Part shown: positions 9,068-20,226 of the stretch, one piece after another
How the letters are laid out: the number at the start of each line of letters is the position of its first letter
How positions within the stretch are numbered: position 1 is the stretch's first letter
Assembly (NCBI GenBank): GCA_947184155.2
Contig: CAMXCT020003201.1
Span: forward strand, 1-64,000
Reading direction: 5' to 3'
DNA length: 64,000 nucleotides
Origin: Cladocopium goreaui
Lineage: Eukaryota > Sar > Dinophyceae > Suessiales > Symbiodiniaceae
Translations under genes and position numbers: made by a program
Notes under the pieces: generated by a model
What the model was told of the DNA's origin: nothing
Databases searched by the model: none
What the model saw: the letters and a program-made list of their open reading frames with translations, nothing else

Positions 9068-10205
9068 CAGAGTTACCATCCATTCAGCTAAGAATTCAAT
9101 CATCTTGACTTCAAGTTTGGGGAGGATGGCTTGAACTGCTCGGAGGGCGCCTGCAATGTCCGGAACATGTTTACGTGAGGGAAGTCCTACTGTGCGCTTG
9201 GCGTACTCGTCCGCAAAATCAAGTCTGCACAATTTTGAGACCCATTGGCTCGGTTTCTCCATATCGATGGTAATTTTGGCTAAGGGCCATGGGTCTGGGA
9301 GCGTGGATAGGCAATGCAATAACTCAGAGGTGAGGTCTGCTGATATTACTGGGAGGGCTTCTCCTTGTGGGCGATAATCAACAGGAGGTCCAACCATGCC
9401 TTTACTTCTTTGCGTGTGGGTGCGGGCAGCACTATGCACAGCTTGGATGGTGGTTTCGTATTGGTTGACCATGGCTCTCAGGTATTTACATGCGCGGACA
9501 GCTGCTTTTCTTGTGCTCGGGCCATCCTCTGGCTGGTTCTTGGCGGCTACTGCAAGAATGTCCCTCGCTTCTTCTTCTGGCGACCGTTGGGGCTCCGCAT
9601 CAGGTGTAGGTGCATCAGGAGCGGTACCTTGAACTGGTGCCTCTGCTGCGCGTGGCAGGTGGTCTGGGATTGGCAAGTTTGGGTGTAATCGCCATCCATC
9701 AAAGAAATATATGCCAGGCAGGGACAGGATCTCCTGGTCTGGGCCTGTCTGCGCTACTACATTCCCGGTGCGTGCTTTACACAGTCCTGAAGGTAGGCAC
9801 ACGTAGGTGGGAAAGGGTGTGCGATCAGCAGCATAGGCATATAGGACGACTTCGGAGAAAGGGAGATGTTGCTTGGGGAGCCACTTGTGTTGGGTTCGCA
9901 AGCCTGCTTGAATTTCTTGGAAGCGCGCTCTGTCCAACCATCGAAGGTCTGACCCTCGGACCAATATCAAACGGTACCTTGCTCGCTTTACCTCATCAGC
10001 ATGCTGATCGTAGTATTGGTTGGCGATAGCGAGGGGCGGGTATTCCCAGTTTGGTGGTGAATTCAGTGACCAACGGCTTAATTGCGCAAGATTCTCTTGT
10101 ACTGGGTCAGGGTTAAATTCTGGCCACTTCCATGTCGTTTCTCCCCTCCGTAGGCCCCCGATGCCGTAGGCGATGGTGGCAATCACCTGTGCCCGTCTTG
10201 GCTTT
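9048..10205 (-). pseudogene. N-terminal half of the post-helicase region, Hel copy A/B
   Basis: About 385 codons, open on the minus strand, match residues ~5-390 of the copy E protein, from AYGIGGLRRGETTW to LMPARHV. At the 3' side the frame runs into the 6.2-kb insertion; the rest of the gene resumes at 2826. Upstream of about 10205 the match to copy D ends, so the helicase part is missing from this copy and the open frame to 10291 is unrelated sequence. The fragment has no internal stop, so the damage is by insertion and truncation rather than by point mutation. Conserved landmarks are LILVRGSDLRWLDRARF, FPTYVCLPSGL and LPGIYFFDGWR. Function unknown. Confidence 0.75.
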
Positions 10206-10543
10206 TCGCTGTCCCCTCTAGGTCTATTCCCAAATTGACAGTGGGTGCGGGATAAAAATTGTAGCTGTGTCAGTATCAGCAAAAAATACACTTTCTAGGC
10301 ACCAACCCACCAACCCAGATCCTGTCCAAAACAAACAGCCACCTGCACCAAATGCAAGCAACCAAAACAATCAGTCCACGCAGACAGGAGTCAAGAAATT
10401 CAGCAGCCCCAAACGAACGCCAACAAGACATTCAGCAGCCAAAGACTTTTGTGTTTGGCGACAAGCCTGCTTCATCATGGCCCCCAAAAACAGGATCCAA
10501 AAAACTAGTAGAAACATGGCGGCCATAAAGAGACCTCGACTGT
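10206..10543. other. no recognisable gene
   Basis: Junction DNA upstream of Hel copy A/B. It contains A-rich, low-complexity stretches on the plus strand (10270-10400) and nothing I can assign. Confidence 0.5.
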
Positions 10544-10626
10544 AATTCACGCACAATGATGAGTGACATGTCGCTTCACCCTCACCCAAAGGGTGGTCTC
10601 ACAGGGTGTCAAATTTCATACGCAAG
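10544..10626 (-). repeat. LTR-end-like repeat, inverted relative to the LTR element
   Basis: Read on the minus strand, about 78 bp match the first bases of the LTRs at 11601 and 20227: TATG, AAATTTGACACCCTGTG, the CACCCTTTGGGT hairpin region, GGGTGAAGCGACATG and CATCATTGTG. The match then ends. This is a truncated or related LTR terminus, not a full LTR. Confidence 0.65.
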
Positions 10627-11180
10627 GGATACAAACTACAGAACTGTTCAGGACTTGCAGGATGTCATCGTTCCTGAAGGACCCGCAGTGCGTGCAGCAC
10701 GTACCAGAAAGCATTGTAGCATTGTAGCAAAACTACGGCCGAGTTTCCACTCACCCAAAGAGTAGATAGGCGGCAGAGTTACCACATCTTTCTGTCCAGT
10801 GGCGAACCATGTTGGCAGTCTTATGCTGCTCGCGGGCGCTCCAGGCTGTCCTGCAGGGAGGAAGACCGGAAAGCACCGGTGAAGCTCGCTGCAGCACAGG
10901 CTGGTCCATGGCATCGGCCGGCTGACCCCTCAGTTGAGTCAGCAACCGATAGAGAGTACCCAGCCAGAGGACATAGGGAACCCAAAGAGAACAAACGAAT
11001 TAAGGCAAATAAGCAAAGCAGTCCCTCAGAAAGAAGAAATTGAGCCAGCAGGAAAGGCCAAAGAAAGACGGCCTTTGGGCAGAAGCGATACGGCTGTCCT
11101 GAGTCACCTTAGTGGATTACAAGAGTGCTGTGTCAGTGTCTCTCCAATCAGTCTAAAACAACCAAACAAAGGCAGCTACA
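10627..11180. other. no recognisable gene
   Basis: Short frames on both strands without internal support. The stretch lies between the LTR-end-like repeat and the 3' edge of Hel copy C; the small ORF expected downstream of copy C is absent. Confidence 0.5.
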
Positions 11181-11194
11181 ACGGGTAGTAGTCA

Positions 11195-11212
11195 ACCATG
11201 GGTCCCCATGGT
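11195..11212. repeat. conserved palindrome, Hel copy C
   Basis: ACCATGGGTCCCCATGGT: perfect 8-bp arms around two bases. Same position relative to the large ORF as in copies A and E. Confidence 0.75.
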
Positions 11213-11292
11213 GACAACGCTCCACCTAGGTCGAGTCACAGGCTAAATGCATGTATGGGAAACTTGGGTACCCCTACGGAATCTCGAGTAGC

Positions 11293-11600
11293 TTACTGAA
11301 ACTGCACGTGTGAGGTGGTGCGAGGTTCTTCACTGCTACCGGCGCTACTGGCTGCGGTATTCGCGGGGGGTGGATCACCACTCTCCGCTAGTTTCATCAT
11401 TTGGGCGGTGAGTGGGTGGTTTTGTTTTTCTCGCAGGATCCGCGTCATTTCGCGTGTGAATGCTGCAGGGTCATCAACCAGTGCTTTCGCTTCCGCTAGT
11501 GGCCTGTCAAGGACAATGGCAATGAGCATTTCGCCACCATCTTTATGGATTATGGTTGGTCGGCCGGCTTGCACCTCTGCGAGGATTGCCACTGCCTTGT
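11293..11600 (-). pseudogene. C-terminal end of Hel element large ORF (copy C/D)
   Basis: The minus-strand frame encodes the last ~100 residues of the Hel large protein (KAVAILAEVQAGRPTIIHK to HVQFQ) and stops at 11293. Its upstream part is at 21811 and beyond: the codons for ENK are shared across the 5-bp duplication CTTGT at 11596-11600 and 21811-21815. So this is one gene split by the 10.2-kb LTR element. The open frame continuing to 11673 is LTR sequence and not part of the protein. This tail contains a Ser/Ala/Pro-rich linker that differs in length among copies A, C and E. Confidence 0.85.
11596..11600. repeat. left target-site duplication CTTGT
   Basis: CTTGT directly precedes the 5' LTR and is repeated at 21811-21815 directly after the 3' LTR. 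The unoccupied site is visible in copy E on the opposite strand as ACAAG within the ENKAV codons. Confidence 0.9.
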
Positions 11601-13159
11601 TATGGAAATTTGACACCCTGTGCGAGCACCCTTTGGGTAAGGGTGAAGCGACATGCCATTCATCATTGTGCATGAACTATGCACAGAGGATACGTGGAAG
11701 GCTACTACAAGAGTTCATGACGCGATGGTACTGCAAGAGGTCATGGAGGATTGGTAGAGAACACACTACTTATTGCGGAAGGAATCTTGTATGTGACCAT
11801 CTTCGGACTTATCGTTTCTGACATCAGGATGATGTCATTGATCAGTGTTGACCAGTGATTGTGGTATATGTGTCAGTTCTACATCTTATTCTGGATTCGA
11901 CTTGAGTCTGGTATGGCTTATTGCTTGAGCTGAAAATACCTACATTGGTTTGGCATTGGAATTGTTTATTACGTCTTCGACGTTGAAAAGGACATTCTCT
12001 CCAAGTGATGAGAACACAGCTATAAACTCTTGGAGAAGAGTTTAAGCTAGCTGGAAATATCTGATGGAGAGAACCTATTATGCTTTGGACTTGGATCTTG
12101 AGATGCAATGGCATTGTGAGGACAATGGCCATATTTGGGCATCTTATTTGTCTGAGAGTTTTGTGATGAGATGTTTCGGTATTGTGAGGACAATACCTAC
12201 ATCATCGTCATCGTGGCCTATGGATCATACACTTGATCTTATGGTGTGCTTTTTATCGTTCCTGAGATGACTTTGATTGTCTCTATGAGGACGACATTGT
12301 TTTGACCACGACTTTGATCTACATTGGATTGGCTATTACAGTGGTCGAAAGACTTCAGCGATACGACTGTATTTGGCTGACCTACATTGACAATGTCGAA
12401 TAGAACATTCTATTCTCCATTGAGCTTGGAAACTGTGAGATGCTATCTCTATTTGAAAAACAGATTTGGAGAAGGAACTTTGTGTTCTGACTATGTTTTG
12501 TATCCAGAAGAAGGTTGTACAGACACCTTGTGTGAATCACTTCGTTCTTGAAGAGTTAGTCAGCTTATGACTAGTGAGCTGGTTATTCACGTTTGGATGA
12601 GAACCAGTTTGTTTTGAGAACTTTTGGAAGTGTTTCGATGATTTTGAATTCATCTAGTGAAATTGAGTTTTGTAGACTTCTAGCAGCTGGAATAGTTTCA
12701 ACAAACCTTTATTTGAAGAACTTGAGGTTTGTTAACTGGAAGCCTGGAATCGAGTTTACCAGTTGAGACATCGGCTCGAAGGACTGGTGTCAGAAGTTCA
12801 TTTAATGAACAGAAGCTGCTGTGTCACATAACTTGACATACAACAGACCGACAGAGGGAACACATCTTTCGGTTCTTGTTTTCTTGGTTTTGTGTTGCTT
12901 GTTGTGTTTGTGTTTTCCTTTGACTGATCGTGTTGCGTCTGGAGCGAAAAGAAGGAGCTTGACGTCAGCATGTGGGAGTCGAGGATGAAACATTCTTTTT
13001 GACACGGTATTGCTTTAGTTTAATTAGTTTAGGGACTTACGCGCTGCGCTTGTGTTTGGTGTGCGTGGTTGACGTACGCGTCCGCCCGCGTAGTTCTGTA
13101 GGAATTTTGGAAGAAGCGTTGGATCTGACCGTGGATCTGTGCACGGCGCTTTTTCTACA
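11601..13159 (+). repeat. 5' LTR (1559 bp)
   Basis: It begins TATGGAAATTTGACACC and ends TTTTTCTACA. Compared with the 3' LTR there are scattered substitutions (for example near 11729 and 11767) and one ~23-bp deletion near 11805. A short hairpin CACCCTTTGGGTAAGGGTG lies about 30 bp from the left end. Confidence 0.92.
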
Positions 13160-13171
13160 TGGTAGCGGAGC
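13160..13171 (+). promoter_or_regulatory. primer-binding site, initiator-Met tRNA-like
   Basis: TGGTAGCGGAGC begins at the first base after the 5' LTR. TGG pairs with a tRNA CCA end, and TGGTAGCG matches the start of known initiator-Met primer sites. It lies in one arm of a potential hairpin (GGTAGC at 13161-13166 and GCTACC at 13180-13185). Confidence 0.75.
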
Positions 13172-13499
13172 TCTACGGAGCTACCCACACCATTCTCCGC
13201 TGACCCTTGTTGCAGTGTGCTAAGGACGCCATCTAAGGTGAAGCTGAGATCGTTTGTATTGAGCTCCTGAATCTTCTGCAGGGATTTGTGTTGAGCTTGT
13301 ACTAAGGTTTTGAAGTGATCACTAGGTTGGTACATTGCGGATGTAAAGTCAAGGGCATCGAAGAGCTTGAGTATTCTTAATTGAGATGATGTGTGTTTTG
13401 TTTCACTTGTGTGACATGTTGACTGTGAGGTCATTGGTTGAAGGTGACTTGTCAAGTGATTGCCAGAGATGACATGTCTTGGAATGCTTGGAGTATCTC

Positions 13500-13790
13500 G
13501 ACAGGCTGAGGTTGGGAGTAAGTCCGGGAGACACAAGTGAGGTGTTTGGACAGTGAAGGCTCCGACAACCTGCCTGGAGATGGACATTGAGAGTATCGCG
13601 ATAGGCTGAGGTTGGGAGTAAGTCCTGGAGACACAAGTGAGGTGTTTGGACAGTGAAGACTCCGACAACCTACCTTGAGGTGAGTTAAGTAGAGAGAAGT
13701 CTGTACGTTGACTTGGATGACAGGCTGAGGTTTGGAGTAGGTCCTTGAGACACGTTAGATGTTTGGACAAGCGAGAACCCCGACCATTTG
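13500..13790 (+). repeat. three diverged ~75-bp direct repeats
   Basis: Units start near 13500, 13600 and 13720 with AGGCTGAGGTTGGGAGTA and continue through GAGACACAAGTGAGGTGTTT to GACAACCT. The third is the most diverged. They lie in the 5' interior of the LTR element. Confidence 0.8.
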
Positions 13791-13911
13791 TCTGGTTTCT
13801 AGGCAAGTTGTCGGAGTTCTTGAGTGTGTAAGGTTTGAGAAATCACTGGAGTTTGGTTGGAACTGTAGCGTTTAAGCTCAAGGAAAGTATTGCCACACAG
13901 CCTATACCAAG

Positions 13912-14203
13912 AATGGACAATCGCGACAACCGACCGTTACGTGAAGCAATGGAGGAACGGTACATTGAGTGGATTGTTGGATTGGAGAAGGTGTCGAGTA
14001 TCTTTCGAATAGTGCAGACTATGCTTGTTCTCATGGAATGGCTTCTACCTTTGCTTGAGGATATTGGTCTGAGTGCGAACCAACGAGACATCATGACAAT
14101 GTTCCGCGATCATCTCTCGGAATTGGAGATCGAGATGCAAAGGCAGATTCTTCAGCTGCGTGAGCATATCTTAGGCAGATATCAGAGGTCATTGCAAGGT
14201 TGA
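13912..14203 (+). CDS. short helical ORF inside LTR element, unknown
   Basis: About 97 aa from the ATG at 13912 (the frame is open from 13835). The sequence is Leu/Ile/Met/Glu-rich, with a hydrophobic stretch FRIVQTMLVLMEWLLPLLED and a C-terminal amphipathic helix rich in Glu, Gln and Arg, consistent with a helical oligomerisation protein. It is the first plausible ORF after the primer site, where a gag-like gene would be expected, but it has no zinc knuckle and no recognisable capsid domain. The function is not assigned; it could be a decayed gag remnant or a chance frame. Confidence 0.35.
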
Positions 14204-14654
14204 AAGACCTGTGGCCCATTGCTGTGTGATAGTTTTGACAGGTACGTGGTCGATAGGGTTCCTGGCAGTAGTGGTAAGCGTGGAAAATAGGTGACAACGC
14301 CGGAGCTGCATGTGAGAGTATGTTGCAGTTGCGTTGCATTTGAGATTTGTGATTTGGTTGTGTAAGTGACTTTGGCAAGAAAGAGAGAGAGAGCCTGGAG
14401 AGTCACTAGGAAACTAGGAAGCTTGGTGATTTTGGCAAGAGAGTGAGAGAAAGTGCCTGGAGAATCACTAGAGAGCATTGGAAAGAGTTAGAAGGAAAGT
14501 GGGCTGTACGGCAGGGTGCTGCATAGGTCCATATTGAAAGTAAGAAAGAGTAACATCTCGACAGGTTGGTCAGGTTGTAGATGATTCTGGACGCACGGAG
14601 TGCACAGTGCGTGGTGCTACTGAGCCTGGCGTCATGCCTGGAGATGACAGTTTG

Positions 14655-14968
14655 AGTTGAGAAGGTTTGGCATGAGAACCACGGAGGGTTGGTGACCAGG
14701 TTTAGTTGCCACAGAGTTGAGAAAGATCGGCATGAGAACCCGGAATGGTCAGTAGCCTTGGTTTAGTTGCCACAAAATTGAGAAAGATTGGCATGAGAAC
14801 CCGGAATGGTCAGTGACCAGGTTTAGTTGCCCAGAGTTGAGAGAGATCGGCATGAGAACCCGGAATGGTTGGTGACCAGGTTTAGTTGCCATAGATTGGA
14901 AAACGTTGGCATGAGAACCACGGAGGGTCGAGTTTGCTTTGTCAGTGACCTTGGTTTAGTTGCCACAT
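14655..14968 (+). repeat. 60-bp tandem array, about five copies
   Basis: Each unit has GTTGAGAAAGATCGGCATGA, then GAACCCGGAATGGTCAGT and GACCAGGTTTAGTTGCCACA. Units are diverged by roughly a tenth. Such arrays are common in interiors of non-autonomous LTR elements. Confidence 0.85.
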
Positions 14969-16095
14969 GTGTAATGTAATGCGTGAGTAATTGAACACCT
15001 GAGGTTCAGTAGTGTGCAGGAGCAGTGGAGCTTGACGGATGTTTGCACTGACTGGTGACCTTGAGATTGGAGCCTGAAGCATTGTTGTTTGCCTGGCAGC
15101 GTAGGTACTAGAGTGCTGAGAGAGAGAGAGACAGGAACCGTCATGGCACTGAAGGCACAGTGGAACTTGGTGTTGAGACTGTGAGTTGACAACGGAGTGA
15201 GCTGTATTTGCCTGTTTGGGAAAGTTGGTTTGATTTGTCAGATGCATCAGGTAACCAACAGTCTAGGTTTGAACTGCAGTTGTGAGTGCGTTTGATTGGG
15301 ACATGTAGTGAGTCATTGGAAACGACCTGAACTGTGTAGGAAGTGGAAACTGTTTTGAACTGTATTTTAAACGAAACGGGAAACTTTGTTGTGAGTTTGT
15401 TTTCATGATTTTGACCGGAGTTTGTTTGAACAGTTTGCAGTGTCGCAGGCAGGTCAGGTATGACTTACATTCTTTGGATTGGTGCAGTCATTTGTGAAAC
15501 CTGGTACAGATGCAGAGAGGGTCCAATATACCTGAGGCAGGTAAATACTCTGAAGTTGTTGTCGGACTGACTGGACTTTGTGTGAAGACAACTTGAATGC
15601 AAGTATTCCCTTTTGGCTTGGAGCAATCATACCGTACCTCTCTAGATGGATGGACGAGCATGGAGGTTTCTGCAAGCCAGTTTGGCTGTGAGACGAGCTC
15701 TATGGTCTTTATAGCAATGATTGCCAGTGTGGTTTGCCTACGATGGTTGTGGCATTTCCTTTGGTAGAAATGTAGTTTGAGAACAAGATGCTTGTGATGT
15801 TGGTCGACTCCGGAAGGTTTCCTTTGCGAACCTGGGTCATGTTGAGTGGACATCTTGTACTACCAGAAGGCTGGCATGGAGTTTTGCGAGATCTACAGCA
15901 CTGGAGCTTTGCAGAGGATCCTGAGAGGAAGTAGAGCGGTAGTGTAGTTTGTGTGTTTGCGTGTTGCTCAGAGTGAAAAGCAAGAGAGGGAATCTGGGAT
16001 TTGAGATTTGCAATTTTTTTGAGTTGAAGAGTTTTGACTTACAACAGAAAAGAAAAGAAATGGGCTGGATGGCAGAGGCGCTGCATAGGTCCATA

Positions 16096-16311
16096 GGGAA
16101 CTGGACGGCAGGGGCGATTACGACTTGCATAGGTTCCAAAAGGAAAGAAAAGTTGTAGAAAGTCAAAACGTGGACCAGATTGCAAGACGTTGCAAGGTTC
16201 ACACATGAGCTAGATTGCAGACGTGCATAGGCTCAGAGAACAGATTTAAGTAAAAGAGAAAGAAGCAAAGGGAACTGGACGGCAGGGGCGATTACGACTT
16301 GCATAGGTTCC
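16096..16311 (+). repeat. 42-bp direct repeat pair
   Basis: GGGAACTGGACGGCAGGGGC followed by GATTACGACTTGCATAGGTTCC is identical at 16096-16137 and 16270-16311. A related segment (GGCTGTACGGCAGGGTGCTG) lies at about 14501. Confidence 0.85.
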
Positions 16312-16545
16312 GAAACGTGAGACTGACTGAAATGAATGTAAATGTGATGTCAGTTTGTGGCTCGACATACTGTCTAAGTGAGAGACGAAGTATGGAGCTG
16401 TCTATTATGCTGGACTTGACGTGACATTTTGTCTGGACTTCTCATGTTTGTATAGGTCTCATTCCACCGCCGCTGTTTTACTATAAGACAACTTTGGCTC
16501 AGTGTTTTTGCATTTCAGCTGACCTCGCAATAGCTTTGAGATAGT

Positions 16546-16935
16546 ATGGCATCAGCGCCAATGGAATCTATTCGTCTTTGGTTGGCGTTGACTCCTAAGC
16601 AGTTTGAGGACTTGAACAATGGGAAGGAGATTCAGCCTGACGAATATTCCAGGAGATTTGGACTACGAAAAGACCCGGTTGCTGCCGTCGAGCGTGCTCA
16701 GTACTTCAACGACTGGACACCGGAAGGTCCAAAGGGTGAGTTTTGTGCCAAAGACTATGTTCTGGTCGAGGTCGAGGTGACCGCCATCGGCTATCTCCAG
16801 AAAGCCGAGTCGGGAGTTCTCTTGAAATATAAGCCCAACGAATACCGTTGGCAGGGAACAATGAAATCCGTAGAGTTTGACCAGTACGGAAACTTGTTAT
16901 ACAAGTTTTCCACGGAGGCTCACCAGATCATTTGA
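16546..16935 (+). CDS. 129-aa ORF of LTR element, unknown
   Basis: The ATG at 16546 follows a good acceptor-like site (TTTTTGCATTTCAG at ~16505-16518). The protein has balanced composition and looks globular, with PKQFEDLNNGKEIQPDEYSR near the N-terminus and a C-terminal half that alternates like beta strands (DYVLVEVEVTAIGYLQK, GVLLKYKP, MKSVEFDQYGNLLYKF). No transmembrane segment or zinc motif is visible. Together with the next ORF it forms the coding core of this otherwise repeat-filled interior. I do not recognise the family. Its unbroken frame and protein-like composition argue that it is real. Confidence 0.6.
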   Translation: MASAPMESIRLWLALTPKQFEDLNNGKEIQPDEYSRRFGLRKDPVAAVERAQYFNDWTPEGPKGEFCAKDYVLVEVEVTAIGYLQKAESGVLLKYKPNEYRWQGTMKSVEFDQYGNLLYKFSTEAHQII

Positions 16936-17520
16936 GCACAGAGGAAATATCCTCTCTATGTATAGGTTTTTTGTAATGGTTCCAGGTCGGGTGGTAGTGC
17001 TAGACTTGGAAGCCGACGATAGCTGCGAGGAGAAATGCAAAAGCTGTGGTGAAAGAGCTGTCAAGCTGAGATTGGAGTGAAATGACAATTTTTGGGATGT
17101 CTTGGAATTTCAGAGTTTTGGACGATTTCGGACTGGACGGAACTTGGACTTGTGGAACTCAGTTTGTGTGGTTTTCTGTTAGCTGTCACGAGCTTTGCAT
17201 GAGTTTTCATTTTTGCTGCATGACATGTCTATGGGTTTTATGCGCAGAAACCACTGTGATCTGTTTTGCGGTTTTGTGAAAAGTTGTGCCAATGCATGCA
17301 GGCAGTTGGATCTGGATTGAGTTTGCAGTTTGCCACAAGTTTGTATTATTTTTTGGTCTGAGACATTGGAGTTTGGTCGATCACATATTACCTGTCAAGA
17401 TGTGCGGCACGCATCTTGGGGTAGTATTGAGTGTGATCTTTGTCGGAAGTGTAATTCATCTGTTAAGGTGTGAGTCACGCACCTTAGGATGAACAAGAGA
17501 GAGTTTGTGCTTGGCATGGC
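16936..17520. other. spacer between LTR-element ORFs
   Basis: No convincing coding frame. A partial repeat of about 17 bp with AAG(A/G)TGYG...CGCAYCTT occurs near 17396 and 17464 (each can form a small hairpin). Confidence 0.45.
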
Positions 17521-18768
17521 ATGAAATGGCTGAGATGTGATCTGCATGGTCATCAGAGGGATTGTCAAGTTGAATTGCAGATTATGCCCAAGCTGTATTT
17601 GGGCCCCGGCTTATCCCAGCGGGTGCATCAGGCCTTGTCTAGGAGACTCGAGCAATTCATGGCAGCGAACGTTGCAGCTTCCGCAACTCCAGCAGCCCCA
17701 GCAGCTCCATCGACAGAGGGTGTAGAGTTTCCTGTGTCTGAGAATCCAGCGCTACCGGCGCAGACAGGAGTGACTGAGACGGATTCCGAGAAAGAGAAAG
17801 ATCAGGATACTATCCATGTGGATGGAGAGGATGAGGAAGATAAGGAAGAAGGAGATGCTGGAAGAGATGATGACAGATCGAGATCTCCGAGGTTGAGAAG
17901 GCATCATGAGTCCTTTGATCCCAATGAAGCGGCCGACTTGTTGAGTTCTACCACAGGCTTGGCTGTGGGAATCACGTCCATGGTCGCTGCGCTGAAAGGG
18001 TCGACGGACAAGCTTGAGATCTTGATTAAGAGTACCCACACTCTGCAGTCTGACCTTTGCAGATCCCTGGAAGCCGTTGGAGAAGCCGTCACCAACATGG
18101 CTCGTGCTTCCGAGTCCCTTGCTGCGGGGGTGAATCACAACACCAGCAGGGTTGGAGCAATGGTAGGTGAACTTACCAAGCTCAAGAAGCATGTTGAGTG
18201 GTCGCTCGACGTGTCGATGAAGGACACCCTCCGTGACAACAAGAAGGGTCGCCTGGAAAGGGATCAGTCGTTACAAGACATCATGTCTCAACTCCAGGAG
18301 TCCATGGATAAACTCCAGGAGAACCTGAAGCTAGTGGCAGAAAGAATCGAACGAGGAGCGCCACAGGCAGAAGTGCCCCCGGGGTATGACCCGCCATTGG
18401 CACCTATGGATCCGCCATTGGCCCCTATGACTCCAGCTATGACACCAGCTGGACCCGGTCCAAGTATTCCACCGCCGCCGGCGGTTCCGCCAAGGCCGGC
18501 AATTCCAGCACCACCGACACTGCAGACGGTGCGATTTGCAGGGTATAGCCCGGCGAGGATGGGCGAAGTGCCAATGAGCTATCCCCTGGCTTTGGAGGTT
18601 AAGGACATGAAGTCGCCACCTACTCAGGTGATCGAGGAGGTCACGGGACGTGTCAGAGCTGTTTCACCCACACCACGTCACGATCCTCTGACGGGGACCG
18701 CAGCGTTCTCCCCTCTGGGGTATATGCAGACTCAGGGGACGCGGGACTACCGCAGGGTATACCCCTGA
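17521..18768 (+). CDS. gag-like/structural protein of LTR element, unknown
   Basis: 415 aa from the ATG at 17521; an alternative start is the ATG at 17584 (MPKLYLGPG). Layout: an Ala/Pro-rich segment (~45-75), a strongly acidic Asp/Glu segment (~85-115) ending in an Arg/Ser patch RSRSPRLRRHH, a long helical region with coiled-coil character (~130-280), and a Pro-rich tail with repeated PPLAPMD/PPLAPMT. There is no zinc knuckle and no protease, RT or integrase motif. The size, helical centre and position suggest a capsid-like or RNA-binding structural protein, but this is inferred from layout only. It is followed by a non-coding stretch up to the polypurine tract. Confidence 0.6.
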   Translation: MKWLRCDLHGHQRDCQVELQIMPKLYLGPGLSQRVHQALSRRLEQFMAANVAASATPAAPAAPSTEGVEFPVSENPALPAQTGVTETDSEKEKDQDTIHVDGEDEEDKEEGDAGRDDDRSRSPRLRRHHESFDPNEAADLLSSTTGLAVGITSMVAALKGSTDKLEILIKSTHTLQSDLCRSLEAVGEAVTNMARASESLAAGVNHNTSRVGAMVGELTKLKKHVEWSLDVSMKDTLRDNKKGRLERDQSLQDIMSQLQESMDKLQENLKLVAERIERGAPQAEVPPGYDPPLAPMDPPLAPMTPAMTPAGPGPSIPPPPAVPPRPAIPAPPTLQTVRFAGYSPARMGEVPMSYPLALEVKDMKSPPTQVIEEVTGRVRAVSPTPRHDPLTGTAAFSPLGYMQTQGTRDYRRVYP

Positions 18769-19751
18769 TATCTATCCCTGAGCAGAGTGCCAAAGGCACT
18801 GGAATTCGCCTGGTCTAACGACAAGAGAATAGTTGATTTATGTCAGCTCGAGGTTCACTTGTTGTTTTCAGAGATGACGGCATGGTTGAGCGCAGGCATC
18901 GGATTTGAGTTTAAAAGGGGGCGAGACACGCCGGTTGATTGATGCAGTAAATACGGTTTTGTCTGCATATTTTGGTTGTTTGAGGTTCGTTTTGTTGTCA
19001 TATGTCTCTCAATGACGATGGCGAGAGCAACATTCTTGAAGGCATTCAGAACTCGAAGTTGCTAGCAGATCTGAGGGAGACATTATGAAGAAAGGTTGAG
19101 ATTGTTCTTGATTGGCTTGATTGCGGTATTTCTCATGTTTGAGTTGTTGTGTACATGACTTGAGTTTTGTTGCTTGAAACATGGAACTTGATGTTGTGAG
19201 TGTTTTCACAAACATTTTGTTATGATTGTGGTGTCATGGCACATGATGAGAACCTGGGAAGAAACTCGGACGGAATCTGAGTCTAAGTAATGGAAAATCT
19301 TCCGGGGAATCTGATGCCATGATTGCAGACACATTGCACTGTCATGTCATGATATAGACTCAAACAAGACATACCACACCTCCGAGATCACTAGGATGGA
19401 TCAAACGTTGAAAGGGGGACAGCGATCTATGCGATGATGAAGCTGTGAGAGCTATTCTGTCCTAGAATGTCCCTCACCGCTTCCTCATTCCGTGCCAATC
19501 TTAGCTAGTCCTGGCCCTGACGGAGAGAGAGACTCATTCAGAATATTTTGAATTTGTTGTGCAGTGACTGTGAACTGTACTTCACTTGCTCTAAATTTGA
19601 GATGAGTTGCATGAGTGATATTACTTCACTTGCGTTTTCTTTTCATACGCCTACCTTCTTCTTCACGAAGGTGCGGATTAGCTGAAACAGTTGGCCTTTG
19701 TTTTCGTGTTGACTCCGATCGTGCGACGTTAGGTTTCGTCTTGGGTCTCGT

Positions 19752-19783
<32 letters not shown>

Positions 19784-20226
19784 GTTGTAGGAAGACAACA
19801 GCACTGTAGATATATCGTTATCGACGCCATGGCTTATCCGAGGAACTGGATTTTGGAAGACGAGCTTAGTACTGGAAAGACTTTAGGAGTCTTTGGACTG
19901 AGTCTGGTATTTCAACATCTGGCTTTCGCGACAGAGAAGATTTTGAATTTGGAAGTTACGACATTATGCATGAGTCGAACAAGATGAGTTTTGGATGACG
20001 CTTTGTCATCTACCGTGAGTTTTGGAAGTACGTGTACTTCTTTGGATATTGTGATCATGGATGTGATCTGAACCGTGAGCGTACTTCTGTGGACATTTTT
20101 TTGATCATGGATATGATCTGGAACGTGAACATTTTCTGCGGATATTTGACTGGTATCCGTATCTGGAAGCGATGTGAGTGTATCTGGAAGTGAAGTGAGT
20201 GGATGAGATGTCATGTCGAAAGGGGG
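18769..20226. other. 3' interior of LTR element, no clear gene
   Basis: It contains two additional AAAGGGGG-type purine tracts (AAAAGGGGGCGAGA near 18915 and GAAAGGGGGACAG near 19410), a TG microsatellite near 19750-19768, and an ORF of about 52 codons starting MAYPRNWILED at 19829, which I regard as doubtful. Confidence 0.55.
20219..20226 (+). promoter_or_regulatory. polypurine tract AAAGGGGG
   Basis: It directly abuts the 3' LTR, as expected for the plus-strand primer of an LTR retrotransposon. Confidence 0.8.

Larger units (their letters stand above)
14204..16545. other. repeat-rich interior of LTR element, no gene
   Basis: Non-coding in appearance. It contains a 60-bp tandem array (14655-14968), a paired repeat around 14373-14470 (TTGGCAAGA...GAGAGA...CTGGAGA) and a 42-bp direct repeat (16096-16137, 16270-16311). 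Just before 16546 a pyrimidine-rich stretch ending TTTTTGCATTTCAG is a plausible splice or trans-splice acceptor for the next ORF. Confidence 0.6.
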
